Part shown: one piece after another, positions 51,769 to 60,710 of the stretch | Layout: each line of letters opens with the position of its first letter | Position numbering within the stretch: the first letter of the stretch is position 1 | Assembly: GCA_030531645.1 (NCBI GenBank) | Contig: JAUNNB010000003.1 | Span: 24,038 to 88,037, forward strand | DNA: 64,000 bases | DNA from: Candidatus Saccharimonadota bacterium | Lineage (GTDB): Bacteria; Patescibacteriota; Saccharimonadia; Saccharimonadales; Saccharimonadaceae | Reading direction: 5' to 3' | Notes under the pieces: generated by a model | Databases searched by the model: none | Told to the model about the DNA's origin: nothing | Seen by the model: the letters and a program-made list of their open reading frames with translations, nothing else | Program-made: the position numbers and the translations under genes

Positions 51769-51975
51769 TTATTTTTTCTTGCTAAGAGTCAAGAAACCGT
51801 TGCGTGGGTTCTCGTTGACTTCACGATCAGCAGGCAAATCGCAAGGGGTGCCCTTACCACCTTCTTCGTTCTTAGTGAAGAAATAGATTGTCTGTGGTTT
51901 GCCACCGCGAAGGGTAACCTCAGATTTGTGTAGATAGTAGGTGATGCCCTTTGAGTTAGTGTGACTGTAAGCCAT
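51769..51975 (-). CDS. 68-residue conserved small protein
   Basis: Starts MAYSHTNSKGITYYLHKSEV, continues RGGKPQTIYFFTK and ends in a Lys-rich tail. No membrane helix. I recall short proteins with this MAYSHTNSKG...YYLH...LRGGK.Q.IY pattern in many bacterial genomes, annotated as hypothetical. A strong AAGGAGG site precedes the ATG, and a TATAAG-like box lies about 40 bases upstream. Confidence 0.78.
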   Translation of the reverse strand: MAYSHTNSKGITYYLHKSEVTLRGGKPQTIYFFTKNEEGGKGTPCDLPADREVNENPRNGFLTLSKKK

Positions 51976-52065
51976 TGTTCCTCCTTAAAAGTTGTTATAA
52001 GTTTATCTTATATCACCTAAGAAATTACGTCAAGGGGTAATTTAATGGATTATAGGGGAGTATGC

Positions 52066-52071
52066 TATAAT
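52066..52071 (+). promoter_or_regulatory. -10 box of the Mur ligase gene (leaderless type)
   Basis: TATAAT with extended TATGC upstream, ending six bases before the ATG at 52078. Confidence 0.65.
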
Positions 52072-52077
52072 GGTTCT

Positions 52078-53322
52078 ATGAAAATCTATATCTCAGGCAT
52101 AGCAGGAACAGGGGTAGGACCATTGGCATTGCTGGCAAAAGCAGCCGGTCATGGAGTATACGGAAGTGACAAAAACAGTGGTATGATTTTGCCTGAACTT
52201 GATAAAGCCGGAATAGATGTTGAAATAGGGAATCAAGACGGGTCGTTTTTAGAACGTACTTTCAGGGAAACAGGGGTGGACTGGTTTGTGCATACTTCAG
52301 CCTTGCCCGAGAATCATCCAGAAATTTTGAAAGCCAAGCAGCTCGGAATTAAAATATCCAAGAGGGATGAGTTCCTCAATTATATCTGTAAAGAGGAGAA
52401 CCTCTGGCTAGTTGGTGTGGCAGGGACGCACGGGAAGACCACTACGACAGCAATGATTGTCTGGACAGCAATTGCGTTGAAGATGCCTGTGGCTTATCTG
52501 GTGGGAACAACTTTGGGATTTGCACCAACTGCAGATTATAGCAAAGGGGACCAGTTCTTGGTCCTAGAAGCCGACGAATATGACCGAAACTTCTTAGCTT
52601 TTAACCCAGAAATAGCGGTGATACCGACCATATCTTACGATCACCCAGATATTTATCCAACAGAGAACGACTATAACCAGGCTTTCGAACAGTTCAAATC
52701 ACAGAGTAAGGTGATACTAGAGCCGAACGGTATAGATGAGGGGATTGAACTGGTAGGTAGAGCCAGAAAAATAGATGCTGGCTTGGCACTGAGGGCATTA
52801 GAGAAGATGTGGGAACTTTCAAAAGAGGAGGGAGAATTCCCAAGAGATTTGGCGGTTCAGATTTTGAATGCTTTTCCAGGAGTAGGCAGACGCTTTGAGA
52901 GATTGATTCCGGGCGTTTATACCGATTACGCACACCACCCAGAGGAAATTGCTGCTACTATTAACTTGGCGGAGGAAGAAGCCGCTAAACGTGGGCTTAA
53001 GGGTGTTGTGGCTGTTTATGAGCCACACCAGAACACACGTCAGCACGAGGTTCGTGAAGGCTATAAGAACGCTTTTGAAGGCGTAAATAGACTTTTTTGG
53101 CTACCTACCTATCTCACGAGGGAAGATGAGAGCTTATCCGTAATAACACCTGCCGAATTTATACAGGACCTAGAAGGCGGGTTCGAGGCAGAACCGGCTG
53201 AAGCAGGGGATGTCTTGGGGGAAAGACTCTGCGTATTACGTGACGAAGGCTATTTAATTTTACTAATGACTGCTGGACCAGCGGACGGTTGGCTCAGAGA
53301 TGAAATTAGGAACTGGGAATAA
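52078..53322 (+). CDS. UDP-N-acetylmuramate ligase family protein (MurC/Mpl type)
   Basis: Links L-alanine (MurC) or a tripeptide (Mpl) to UDP-MurNAc. 414 residues, slightly shorter than MurC (about 450). GIAGTGVGPLALLAKAAGH nucleotide-sugar site, ATP loop GVAGTHGKTTTT, EADEYDRNFL and YDHPDIYPT, then a C-terminal domain with DYAHHPEEIAATI and VYEPHQNTR. The MurC/Mpl choice cannot be made from the sequence alone. The longer in-frame start at 52045 is excluded because it lies upstream of the -10 box. Predicted leaderless. Confidence 0.9.
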   Translation: MKIYISGIAGTGVGPLALLAKAAGHGVYGSDKNSGMILPELDKAGIDVEIGNQDGSFLERTFRETGVDWFVHTSALPENHPEILKAKQLGIKISKRDEFLNYICKEENLWLVGVAGTHGKTTTTAMIVWTAIALKMPVAYLVGTTLGFAPTADYSKGDQFLVLEADEYDRNFLAFNPEIAVIPTISYDHPDIYPTENDYNQAFEQFKSQSKVILEPNGIDEGIELVGRARKIDAGLALRALEKMWELSKEEGEFPRDLAVQILNAFPGVGRRFERLIPGVYTDYAHHPEEIAATINLAEEEAAKRGLKGVVAVYEPHQNTRQHEVREGYKNAFEGVNRLFWLPTYLTREDESLSVITPAEFIQDLEGGFEAEPAEAGDVLGERLCVLRDEGYLILLMTAGPADGWLRDEIRNWE

Positions 53323-53335
53323 AGACAAGTCGTGC

Positions 53336-54667
53336 TTAGGCACTTATACCTTTTATTGTATTTCTGATACCTTTAATAAAGTTTTCTTCCGAAAAGCGTT
53401 TGGCGGAAGGCTTGATTTTGCGTTTATCCTTAATAGGGTGTTTTTCGAAGTGTTTGAGGGCATATTTCAGGGAACCTGCAGTATTTTTAACATAGAATAA
53501 GCCGTTTTTGCCACTCTTAATGTAATCTAGAGCTCCTCCGGCCTTTAGGGCCACAACAGGGCATCCTGACGCTAGAGCCTCTACAGGAGCGATTCCAAAG
53601 GGCTCTTCAGAGGGAAAGACAAAGGCCCTGGCGTATTTAAGAAGATTTTTTAGATCTTCTCGTGGCAAAGTTGGCAGGAAAAGAACGAGGTCGCGCGGGG
53701 AATTATTTGGGCGAGGGGAATTACTGAATAGCTCTTTTTCCCGACGTTCTTTTTCAAGTTTCTTCGCGAGTTTGACGAGATTTTCATGTTCTGGGCCATC
53801 GCCTACTAAAACCAGTGGGAGTCCAAGCTCAACCGTGGCGGTAATGAGTGTGTCTAAATTCTTCCAATTCACCTGCCTAGAGTAGTTTAGGTAGTATTTA
53901 CCTCTGTTATTCCATAAAAACCGAACACTTTCTGGAGACTTTTCCACAATAGTGGAAAGTGTATAACTTTTTTGTTCGGTTTTAGGTATTTGCTTTTTTC
54001 CATTTTTATTGTATTTATTACTTGACTTTTCTATTTGACATTTCCCTGCTTTGATTATATCGTTTTCCACAGGCTGTGAAAAATACCTAACGGCTACCGG
54101 GGGCGGAAGAATTTGTGATTCCCTTTTGTAGTATTTCTTAATCTGTTTTTTGGAGTAGCTACTAATAGTTAAATACTTTGTTGGGCATTTTGCCGCAGCT
54201 AAATCATTTTTACGAAGCCTAGGAGTAAGCATCTTGAGCGAGAATCTGGCGAGAGCATTCAGAGGCCCAAATCCAGGGTTTTTTAGATAATCATTATACT
54301 TACACCAGTAATACTGAGTAGGAACATGACAATAGCAGATATGGTTCTTCCCTTTTATATACTTAGCGTCGCAGCCTGTAACCGAAATAACTAGATCATA
54401 ATTATCTAGGTTGAGATGCTTGAAATAACCCTGACGAAGTGGTGCTATGAATCGGCGAAGGTGTGAAGGCAGTAAATTGAGATATCCTGTGCGGACGTCC
54501 AAAAACGAGCCATAAAAATCATCGACCTTATGACGATACTGAGATGTGTAAATTGGCGCGTCCGGGAAAAGGTCGTGGAGCACTTTAATTACTTGCTCAG
54601 CACCGCCAGTTTCAGTTAACCAGTCACAGGCAAGAGCAATATTTAAACTAGTTTCCGGTTTATCCAT
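53336..54667 (-). CDS. Glycosyltransferase family 4
   Basis: GT-B retaining sugar transferase. 443 residues. N-domain: LACDWLTETGGAEQVIKVLH, YDLVISVTGCDAKYI. C-domain: WKNLDTLITATVELG, VLVGDGPE, and FPSEEPFGIAPVEALASGCPVV (E-x7-E motif). Between the domains lies a Lys/Asn/Gln-rich insert of about 45 residues (KCQIEKSSNKYNKN onward), and a shorter one near 320. The ATG overlaps the TAA of the phosphoglycosyltransferase gene by one base, so they are an operon. Sugar specificity unknown. Confidence 0.9.
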   Translation of the reverse strand: MDKPETSLNIALACDWLTETGGAEQVIKVLHDLFPDAPIYTSQYRHKVDDFYGSFLDVRTGYLNLLPSHLRRFIAPLRQGYFKHLNLDNYDLVISVTGCDAKYIKGKNHICYCHVPTQYYWCKYNDYLKNPGFGPLNALARFSLKMLTPRLRKNDLAAAKCPTKYLTISSYSKKQIKKYYKRESQILPPPVAVRYFSQPVENDIIKAGKCQIEKSSNKYNKNGKKQIPKTEQKSYTLSTIVEKSPESVRFLWNNRGKYYLNYSRQVNWKNLDTLITATVELGLPLVLVGDGPEHENLVKLAKKLEKERREKELFSNSPRPNNSPRDLVLFLPTLPREDLKNLLKYARAFVFPSEEPFGIAPVEALASGCPVVALKAGGALDYIKSGKNGLFYVKNTAGSLKYALKHFEKHPIKDKRKIKPSAKRFSEENFIKGIRNTIKGISA

Positions 54668-56094
54668 TATCCAGCTCCCTTCCTTCGAATTACGGCAATG
54701 ATGGTGCGGAATAGTATTTCAAAATCGAGTGCCAACGACCAGTTTTGAATATAGTATAGGTCTAGAGCGCGACGTTCTGAGAAGCTTAATTCCCTGCGTC
54801 CTGAGACTTGAGCAAGGCCAGTCAGACCAGCTTTCACGGACAACAATAATGAACGGTCGCCATAATGACGAAGCTCACCTGGTACAAGGGCGCGTGGCCC
54901 CACTAGTGAAATATCGCCTTTGATAACATTAATTAACTGAGGAAGTTCATCAAGAGAAGTTTTTCGGAGGAAGCTGCCGATTTTAGTAATGCGAGGGTCG
55001 TCATTTAGGAAATCTCCATTATCACGGTATGCTTTGGCGGTTTCTTCAGCCGAGAAGATAATGCCCTTTTTCTCAAGCTTCTTGAAGGCACGCTCAGGTG
55101 AAAGGCCGCAGTATTCCGGTTTCATACTGCGAAACTTGTAGATGATGATTTCTTTGTTGAATGCAGAAAGACGTGTTTGGCGATATATGGGTTTAGTATG
55201 GCAATCTGAGATTTTTAGAATAGTCCAAATTAGTGCCATAGGAATAAGCGCGAGAATCAAAAGAATCATTCCAAAAACAATATCAAATAGACGTTTCAAG
55301 ACGCGGTGCATACCTAGAAGTGGAGTGACATTGACGGAGACCGTTGGAACAGTCCCAAGAAACATAAGCCTGCCAAGATGCTGGGAAAGTGAGGTCTCGG
55401 GAGGCACAAAACGATAAAGCCAGTGATGTTCGACACATTGTTTGAAGAGATATTCGATGCGATCACTATCCGTATGATAAATAATATCTGGGTTAGTTTT
55501 TGTAGCAGATTTGATGGATGAAACACGATATTTTTTATAGGTTTCTGGAATATATTTAGCTGGTGCAACAATGGAAACAACTTTAAAAGCTGGCTTATTT
55601 GCAAGCTCACTCAAAATACGCGTAACAGTATCGTTCCCTCCAACCACGAGAACGCGAGTGATGGCACGATTTTTTGAATGGACAATCTTTTCAATAAGAC
55701 GAAAGGTGGAACGTTCCAAGTTCAATAAGACAAAGCAAATAATCGTAGCGTAAATCGCTACGGAGCGTGATGGGAACATTCCGAACTCGAGGAAGAAATC
55801 GATAGCAATAATAAAGATCGTACCCAAAATTGACGCGATAATGAGACGGAAGAACTCGGAAAGTTTTGAGAGACGCACAACATCATAAAGACGCAAGCTA
55901 ACGAAAATAAAAATCCAAATAGGAATCGTGACAATGATAGCTGCAGCGAATTCAAATAGATTCGGATGGAAGTAGTATGGACGTGAGTCGACGGTGAGAC
56001 GAAAAATTAGCGCAAGTATGAAAGAGGCGACCACAATCATTGTGTCGCCCACCATTAGTGCCACCCTGAAAATACCTCCTGGGTCACGTTTCAT
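54667..56094 (-). CDS. Polyprenyl glycosylphosphotransferase (initiating, WcaJ/CpsE-like)
   Basis: Transfers a sugar-1-phosphate to undecaprenyl phosphate, starting repeat-unit synthesis. 475 residues: four N-terminal membrane helices, a Rossmann-like middle (RVLVVGGNDTVTRIL), a further membrane helix near KRLFDIVFGMILLILALIP, then the catalytic domain with IYKFRSMKP, DPRITKIGSFLRKTSLDELPQ, GDISLVGPRALVPGE and KAGLTGLAQVSGR. A TATAAT box lies about ten bases before the ATG. Heads the pair with the GT4 gene. Confidence 0.94.
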   Translation of the reverse strand: MKRDPGGIFRVALMVGDTMIVVASFILALIFRLTVDSRPYYFHPNLFEFAAAIIVTIPIWIFIFVSLRLYDVVRLSKLSEFFRLIIASILGTIFIIAIDFFLEFGMFPSRSVAIYATIICFVLLNLERSTFRLIEKIVHSKNRAITRVLVVGGNDTVTRILSELANKPAFKVVSIVAPAKYIPETYKKYRVSSIKSATKTNPDIIYHTDSDRIEYLFKQCVEHHWLYRFVPPETSLSQHLGRLMFLGTVPTVSVNVTPLLGMHRVLKRLFDIVFGMILLILALIPMALIWTILKISDCHTKPIYRQTRLSAFNKEIIIYKFRSMKPEYCGLSPERAFKKLEKKGIIFSAEETAKAYRDNGDFLNDDPRITKIGSFLRKTSLDELPQLINVIKGDISLVGPRALVPGELRHYGDRSLLLSVKAGLTGLAQVSGRRELSFSERRALDLYYIQNWSLALDFEILFRTIIAVIRRKGAG

Positions 56095-56126
56095 TTACGG
56101 TATAATTATATCATATCTTAAAGAAA

Positions 56127-56146
56127 AGAGCCCGCTAAGCGGACTC
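56127..56146 (-). terminator. Terminator overlapping the stop of the 219-residue gene
   Basis: GAGTCCGC-TTA-GCGGGCTC stem (one mismatch) followed by TTTTCTTT on the minus strand; the last codons (Glu-Ser-Ala-stop) form the left arm and loop. Confidence 0.8.
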
Positions 56147-56794
56147 GTCTTCCTTAAATACGCCTTTCAAAGCGCAATCTCTCAAAATTGAGTGGTACCT
56201 GGCATTAAAGCCACTTTCGAGTTCCATAAGAGTGGGCGGTCTTTGACCGGGCCCAATCGATTCCAAGACGTTCAGAAAATATTTCCTGCGCTCCACTGCT
56301 TCATACCAAGATTCATTTTTCTTGTAGAAATTTGGTTGCGTCAGTTTGTCGACAATCTCATTGACAGTAGCTTCACAATCAACGTGATATGCGGAAACCA
56401 TAAAATCTCCTAATTTGTCAGAAGAGTTGTCATACAAGAATTTCCTAAAACGCTCTTTGATATCGTCTAAAGCAAACTGTGCTTCCTTGGTTTCGCGTTC
56501 CAGTCTACGCAATGACTTGATTAGACTCTGAAATCCGATTCCGTAGCCATAGCTATCTCTCAAAATGGTTTCTGCACGGAACAGACATTCCTTGAGATCC
56601 GGCTCCTGAAGACAGAACAAATCGCGTGCAGCCGGCGGATACTCCGGTGGATTCTTGTCAGAATCGATATACTGACTGTATGCGCGTAACAACCTGGTAC
56701 ATTCCAGCGTATCTACCGCTGCCTTATCATAACGTATGGATTTCTCTAGTAACTCGATGAGTAGAACTTTGTACAAACTTAAGGTTTTAGACAT
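56135..56794 (-). CDS. 219-residue cytoplasmic protein, unknown
   Basis: Not recognised. No membrane helix; mostly alpha-helical by composition, with a conserved-looking central block (ETILRDSYGYGIGFQSLIKS, RRLERETKEAQFALDD). Monocistronic with a 17-base-spaced promoter, a leader of about 35 bases with GAAGGGAGG and its own terminator. It splits the phosphoglycosyltransferase operon from the ABC exporter genes. It belongs to the set of monocistronic genes (with upp and two others) that look unlike their neighbours. Confidence 0.7.
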   Translation of the reverse strand: MSKTLSLYKVLLIELLEKSIRYDKAAVDTLECTRLLRAYSQYIDSDKNPPEYPPAARDLFCLQEPDLKECLFRAETILRDSYGYGIGFQSLIKSLRRLERETKEAQFALDDIKERFRKFLYDNSSDKLGDFMVSAYHVDCEATVNEIVDKLTQPNFYKKNESWYEAVERRKYFLNVLESIGPGQRPPTLMELESGFNARYHSILRDCALKGVFKEDESA

Positions 56795-56837
56795 ATCTAA
56801 GCCCTCCCTTCAATTTATTTTTTGTACAACTATTTTC

Positions 56838-56866
56838 ATTATAGCATATTTTGGCTAAAAAGTCAA
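56838..56866 (-). promoter_or_regulatory. Promoter of the 219-residue gene
   Basis: TTGACT (56861-56866), 17-base spacer ending TATGC, TATAAT (56838-56843) on the minus strand. Confidence 0.88.
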
Positions 56867-56912
56867 TGTTTAACAGGGGTGCGCGATAAGTCTCAGATTT
56901 TTTCCTCTATGC

Positions 56913-56918
56913 TATAAT
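56913..56918 (+). promoter_or_regulatory. -10 box of the ABC permease gene (leaderless type)
   Basis: TATAAT with TATGC upstream, ending six bases before the ATG at 56925. Confidence 0.62.
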
Positions 56919-56924
56919 ATAGAT

Positions 56925-57713
56925 ATGACACGGAGAGACGGAATTTTACTACTGGAGCTCGTGAAGACAGACTTCAAGCTGCGATATCAGGGTTCAGTAT
57001 TAGGGTATATGTGGGCGATTATTCGGCCACTTTTAATGTTCGGGATTTTATATTTAGTTTTCTCCGTCTTTTTGAGGTTTGGGTCTGACATCCCGCACTA
57101 CCCCGTTTATTTATTAGTCGGAACCGTGCTTTGGAATTTCTTTACAGAATGCACGAATCAGGGCATTCAGTCTTTGATTCAACGTGGAGATCTACTCAGA
57201 AAGTTGTCCTTCCCCAAGTGGATTGTTGTAGTTTCAGCCACGTCGACTGCACTCATTAATCTTTCGATAAATTTAATCGTTGTTGTAATTTTTGCACTTA
57301 TTTCTGGATGTTCAGTTAGCTTGCTTTGGCTACTCGTTTTGCCACTTGTCGCGGAACTTTATTTCTTGGCGTTGGGCATAGCGTTTCTACTAGGCTCCAT
57401 CAATGTGCGTTATCGCGATATCTCATCGATTTGGGAAGTTTTAACACAGGCACTATTTTATGCAGTTCCAATCATCTATCCACTTTCAATGGTGACATCA
57501 ACATCAATGGTAGCCGCAAAAGTCTTGATGGTAAATCCAATTGCGCAGATTTTACAGGATGTGCGAGAGGTCTTAATTACAGACGCTTCAACTACGTCCT
57601 GGGAACTTTTAGGTGTGGCTGGACTAGTGCCAGTTGCACTTGTTGTTGTAGTTTTTATGATTGGTCTATTGGTATTCAAACATAAATCGCGTTATTTTGC
57701 GGAGGAATTATAA
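56925..57713 (+). CDS. ABC-2 permease for polysaccharide export (Wzm/TagG-like)
   Basis: 262 residues with six membrane helices. Begins RDGILLLELVKTDFKLRYQGSVLGYMW, the ABC-2 polysaccharide exporter signature (F-K-x-R-Y-x-x-S-x-L-G). It forms the channel for lipid-linked glycan or teichoic-type polymer with the ATPase encoded next, which overlaps by one base (TAATG). Predicted leaderless from the TATAAT box. Confidence 0.93.
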   Translation: MTRRDGILLLELVKTDFKLRYQGSVLGYMWAIIRPLLMFGILYLVFSVFLRFGSDIPHYPVYLLVGTVLWNFFTECTNQGIQSLIQRGDLLRKLSFPKWIVVVSATSTALINLSINLIVVVIFALISGCSVSLLWLLVLPLVAELYFLALGIAFLLGSINVRYRDISSIWEVLTQALFYAVPIIYPLSMVTSTSMVAAKVLMVNPIAQILQDVREVLITDASTTSWELLGVAGLVPVALVVVVFMIGLLVFKHKSRYFAEEL

Positions 57714-58450
57714 TGAGCAAATATGCGATTACAGTAACTCGTCTTTCAAAATCATTTAAACTTCCGACTGAACGTAGCTGGGGGCTAAAACAAGCAATTT
57801 TTAATCGTCTTAAAGGCATTAAGGGCTACGAAAAACAGGAAGTTTTGAAGGATATATCATTCAAAATTGAAAAGGGCGAATTCTTGGGTATCGTAGGCCG
57901 TAATGGATCCGGTAAATCGACGTTGCTTAAATTATTGTCTGGGATTTACACGGCTGATTCTGGCAAAATCAAAGTTAATGGTTCCCTAGTGCCATTTATC
58001 GAGCTAGGGGTTGGATTTAATCCAGAATTAACTGGTAAGGAAAATATTTATCTTAATGGCGCCATGCTAGGATTCTCGAATAAAGAAATGGACGCTATGT
58101 TTGATGAAATTATTGACTTCGCTGAGCTAAGACCATTTGTGCATCAAAAGCTGAAAAATTATTCAAGTGGCATGCAAGTTCGCCTAGCTTTTTCGATTGC
58201 AATACGCGCGAAGGGCGACATTCTAATTTTGGATGAAGTCCTAGCTGTGGGGGATGCGGCATTCCAAGAAAAGTGCAATGATTACTTCAAACAAATGAAA
58301 AAAAATAAGAACCAAACCATCATCTTAGTGACCCACGATATGGAAAATGTGAAGAAGTTTTGTTCGCGTGCTATTTTGCTGGAAAATGGAAAAATTATTG
58401 CAGACGGCAAACCGAAGAAAATTGCAGAGCAATATCTAGGGCTCTTTTAG
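57713..58450 (+). CDS. ABC ATPase for polysaccharide export (Wzt/TagH-like)
   Basis: 245 residues. Walker A GRNGSGKSTLLKLLSG, signature YSSGMQVRLAFSIAI, Walker B DILILDEVLAVGD, H-loop LVTHDME. It has the GSLVPFIELGVGFNPELTGKENI segment typical of polysaccharide exporters. There is no C-terminal carbohydrate-binding domain, so it resembles the short TagH/Wzt form. Its stop codon (TAG) shares bases with the stop (TAA) of the converging GT2 gene. Confidence 0.95.
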   Translation: MSKYAITVTRLSKSFKLPTERSWGLKQAIFNRLKGIKGYEKQEVLKDISFKIEKGEFLGIVGRNGSGKSTLLKLLSGIYTADSGKIKVNGSLVPFIELGVGFNPELTGKENIYLNGAMLGFSNKEMDAMFDEIIDFAELRPFVHQKLKNYSSGMQVRLAFSIAIRAKGDILILDEVLAVGDAAFQEKCNDYFKQMKKNKNQTIILVTHDMENVKKFCSRAILLENGKIIADGKPKKIAEQYLGLF

Positions 58451-59439
58451 CTTAGATAATTACGGAAGAATTTGTATGGAAAACCGCCAAATAGGCGAAG
58501 CATCGTAAAATAGAACTTGACGCGCGTGGTAACATAGCGATTTTTGTAGAGATGTCTAGCATGCTTTAAGGCACGACTGCGGTGCACCGCATAGTATTTA
58601 GACGCGATCTCTCCAGAGAGTGACTTGTCGATGAAGCCAAATTCGGCAAGCACTTCCGAAAAACAAGCTGCATCGCGTAGGTTGCGATTAAAATCTTTGC
58701 GGGTGAAGTATTTCTGGGCTTCACGAGCCGCTTTAAGACGAGCAGAAAGTAGTTCGTATGTGGTTGTTTGGGCAGTCAACGAATCCTTACGAACTGTGTA
58801 GAAGTATAATGCATTATTGATAAATGCAATCTTCTTCGCGGCTGCGTAGTAACGATATGTCGTAAGGTTTGCTTCATAGGTTTTTGCATCAATGAAGCTA
58901 ATGTCCTTGAATAATTCAGCACGATACATCTTATTCCAAATTACAACATCGCTATTGTGTTGCTGAGTTAGAAGACGAATACAAGCATCGAAACCGGACA
59001 TAATTCCCTCTGGTGCAGCATGCTTTAATTTATCTGAGACATAGCCACAAACTGAAATGTCGGCTTTACTGTCGTTGATAGCTTTGTGGAGCTTTTCGAC
59101 AAAGGTTGGCTTGACGTAGTCATCGCCATCGACGAAGACAAAATACTTACCGTGTGCACGATGAATGGCAACGTTACGAGTGCGGGCTGGGCCAAGATTC
59201 TCACGCGAATGCATGACTTGGAAACGATCATCTTTTGAAACAAAATCGTCACAAATGGCACCAGATTTGTCGGTCGATGCGTCGTCAATTAAAATCACCT
59301 CAATCGTCTTGTATGTTTGCGCGGCAAGAGATTTGAGGCATCGCAATAAATATGCTTCTACATTATAAATCGGAACAATAATGGAGACTAGCTCTTCTGG
59401 CTTGTCCGATTTGATTGAGTCTGGCTTTTTTAGAGGCAT
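58447..59439 (-). CDS. Glycosyltransferase family 2
   Basis: 330 residues from the ATG at 59439, supported by AAAGGAG eight bases upstream. GT-A fold: VSIIVPIYNVEAYLLRCLKS, ILIDDASTDKS, and the D-x-D motif FVDGDDYVKP. A mostly helical C-terminal half with no membrane helix. Acceptor unknown; it lies 20 bases after glf, so it may use UDP-galactofuranose. A longer upstream start would overlap glf. Confidence 0.9.
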   Translation of the reverse strand: MPLKKPDSIKSDKPEELVSIIVPIYNVEAYLLRCLKSLAAQTYKTIEVILIDDASTDKSGAICDDFVSKDDRFQVMHSRENLGPARTRNVAIHRAHGKYFVFVDGDDYVKPTFVEKLHKAINDSKADISVCGYVSDKLKHAAPEGIMSGFDACIRLLTQQHNSDVVIWNKMYRAELFKDISFIDAKTYEANLTTYRYYAAAKKIAFINNALYFYTVRKDSLTAQTTTYELLSARLKAAREAQKYFTRKDFNRNLRDAACFSEVLAEFGFIDKSLSGEIASKYYAVHRSRALKHARHLYKNRYVTTRVKFYFTMLRLFGGFPYKFFRNYLS

Positions 59440-59459
59440 TTCACACTCCTTTCTTAATA

Positions 59460-60662
59460 TTAACTCAAAAGTTGAGATGCAAGTTTGAGAGCATATCCAA
59501 CTGCTACATCCATGTCCCAATACTGATAGGCTCCAAGTCTACCTCCCAGAATAATATTAGGATGTATTTCCTTCAGGCGATCCACGTATCGCTGATACAA
59601 TTCCTGAGATTGTGGATTATTTACTGGATAATAAGCTTCTTCACCTTTAGTATAATCGTTTGGGTATTCACGACAAATGAACGACATTGACTGGTTAATA
59701 ACTTCCGGTTGATGAATCTGATAGTATTTATAGAAATGCGTACGAGTATATGCTACCTCAGCATCTGCTTCATTAATAACGGCGTAACCATATTTTGAAT
59801 CTTTTGATATTTCCGAATCATCATTCTCATCTATCATCTCAGATTCAAATCTTAGACTACGATATGGTAAGACCCCAAACTCATAATCAAGCAATTGATC
59901 AATCTGCCCACAATAGACTACCGTGATATGTGCCGGGATATCATATTTAAGGCTATTAAAATCTGTTTCTAGTTTGATGTCTATATTATCGTTGGCTAGC
60001 ATTTTTTCAACAATCTTCGTATAGCCATCTTTTGGTATTCCCTGATACTTGGCATTCATGAAATAGCGATTGTCTTTTGAAAAACGTACTGGAATGCGTT
60101 TCAGAATATCGGCTGAAATATTTTCGGCATTAGTGTTCCATTGCTTCTCGGTATAATTCTTTAGAAATGCTTCGTAAAGTTTATCACCAACTAACGAGCG
60201 GCCTTGTTCTGAAAAATTGTCTGGATTAAAGTCTGCAATTTCTATTCCTTTGTGCGCACATATTTCAGCAACGGCTTTTTCAGCTTCGGCGTTTACGAAT
60301 GCCTCGGCTTCCTCCGCTGTCATATCTTTCTCGTAAAGTTTATTTATAGTATCTAGATTAACCGGCATTGGGAAGAATTCACCATTATGGCGAGTTGGCA
60401 CCGTATGAACATAGCCATTAAATTCAGTAAATCTCGTAATATAATTCCAGACTTCTTCATTCTCGGTATGAAAAATATGGGAACCATATTTATGAATTTC
60501 AATACCCGTAGCTGAATCTGTGTAACTAAAAATATTGCCAGCGATATGGTCGCGGCGGTCAATTACTAAAACTTTTTTACCCTCACTAGCTAGTCGCTCT
60601 GCGACCGTTGCGCCGAAGATGCCGGCGCCGACAATTAGAAAATCGTATTTCTCTAATTCCAT
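59460..60662 (-). CDS. glf: UDP-galactopyranose mutase
   Basis: Flavoenzyme that makes UDP-galactofuranose from UDP-galactopyranose. 400 residues: FLIVGAGIFGATVAERLASEGKKVLVIDRR (split FAD loop GAGIFGA), GIEIHKYGSHIFHT, EKQWN, LPYRSLRFE and a C-terminal GRLGAYQYWDMD. Its presence indicates galactofuranose in the surface glycan. TATAAT (60670-60675) ends seven bases before the ATG, so the mRNA is predicted leaderless. Downstream GT2 gene is probably co-transcribed. Confidence 0.96.
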   Translation of the reverse strand: MELEKYDFLIVGAGIFGATVAERLASEGKKVLVIDRRDHIAGNIFSYTDSATGIEIHKYGSHIFHTENEEVWNYITRFTEFNGYVHTVPTRHNGEFFPMPVNLDTINKLYEKDMTAEEAEAFVNAEAEKAVAEICAHKGIEIADFNPDNFSEQGRSLVGDKLYEAFLKNYTEKQWNTNAENISADILKRIPVRFSKDNRYFMNAKYQGIPKDGYTKIVEKMLANDNIDIKLETDFNSLKYDIPAHITVVYCGQIDQLLDYEFGVLPYRSLRFESEMIDENDDSEISKDSKYGYAVINEADAEVAYTRTHFYKYYQIHQPEVINQSMSFICREYPNDYTKGEEAYYPVNNPQSQELYQRYVDRLKEIHPNIILGGRLGAYQYWDMDVAVGYALKLASQLLS

Positions 60663-60710
60663 TACTTTGATTATAACAGATAGAGATGTAAAAGTAAATA
60701 GATTATCAGA

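Noticed and set aside
53940..54071. Replication origin suggested by two DnaA-box-like sites
   Set aside because: Sites are inside a coding region, only two are present, and no dnaA, dnaN or AT-rich unwinding region lies nearby.
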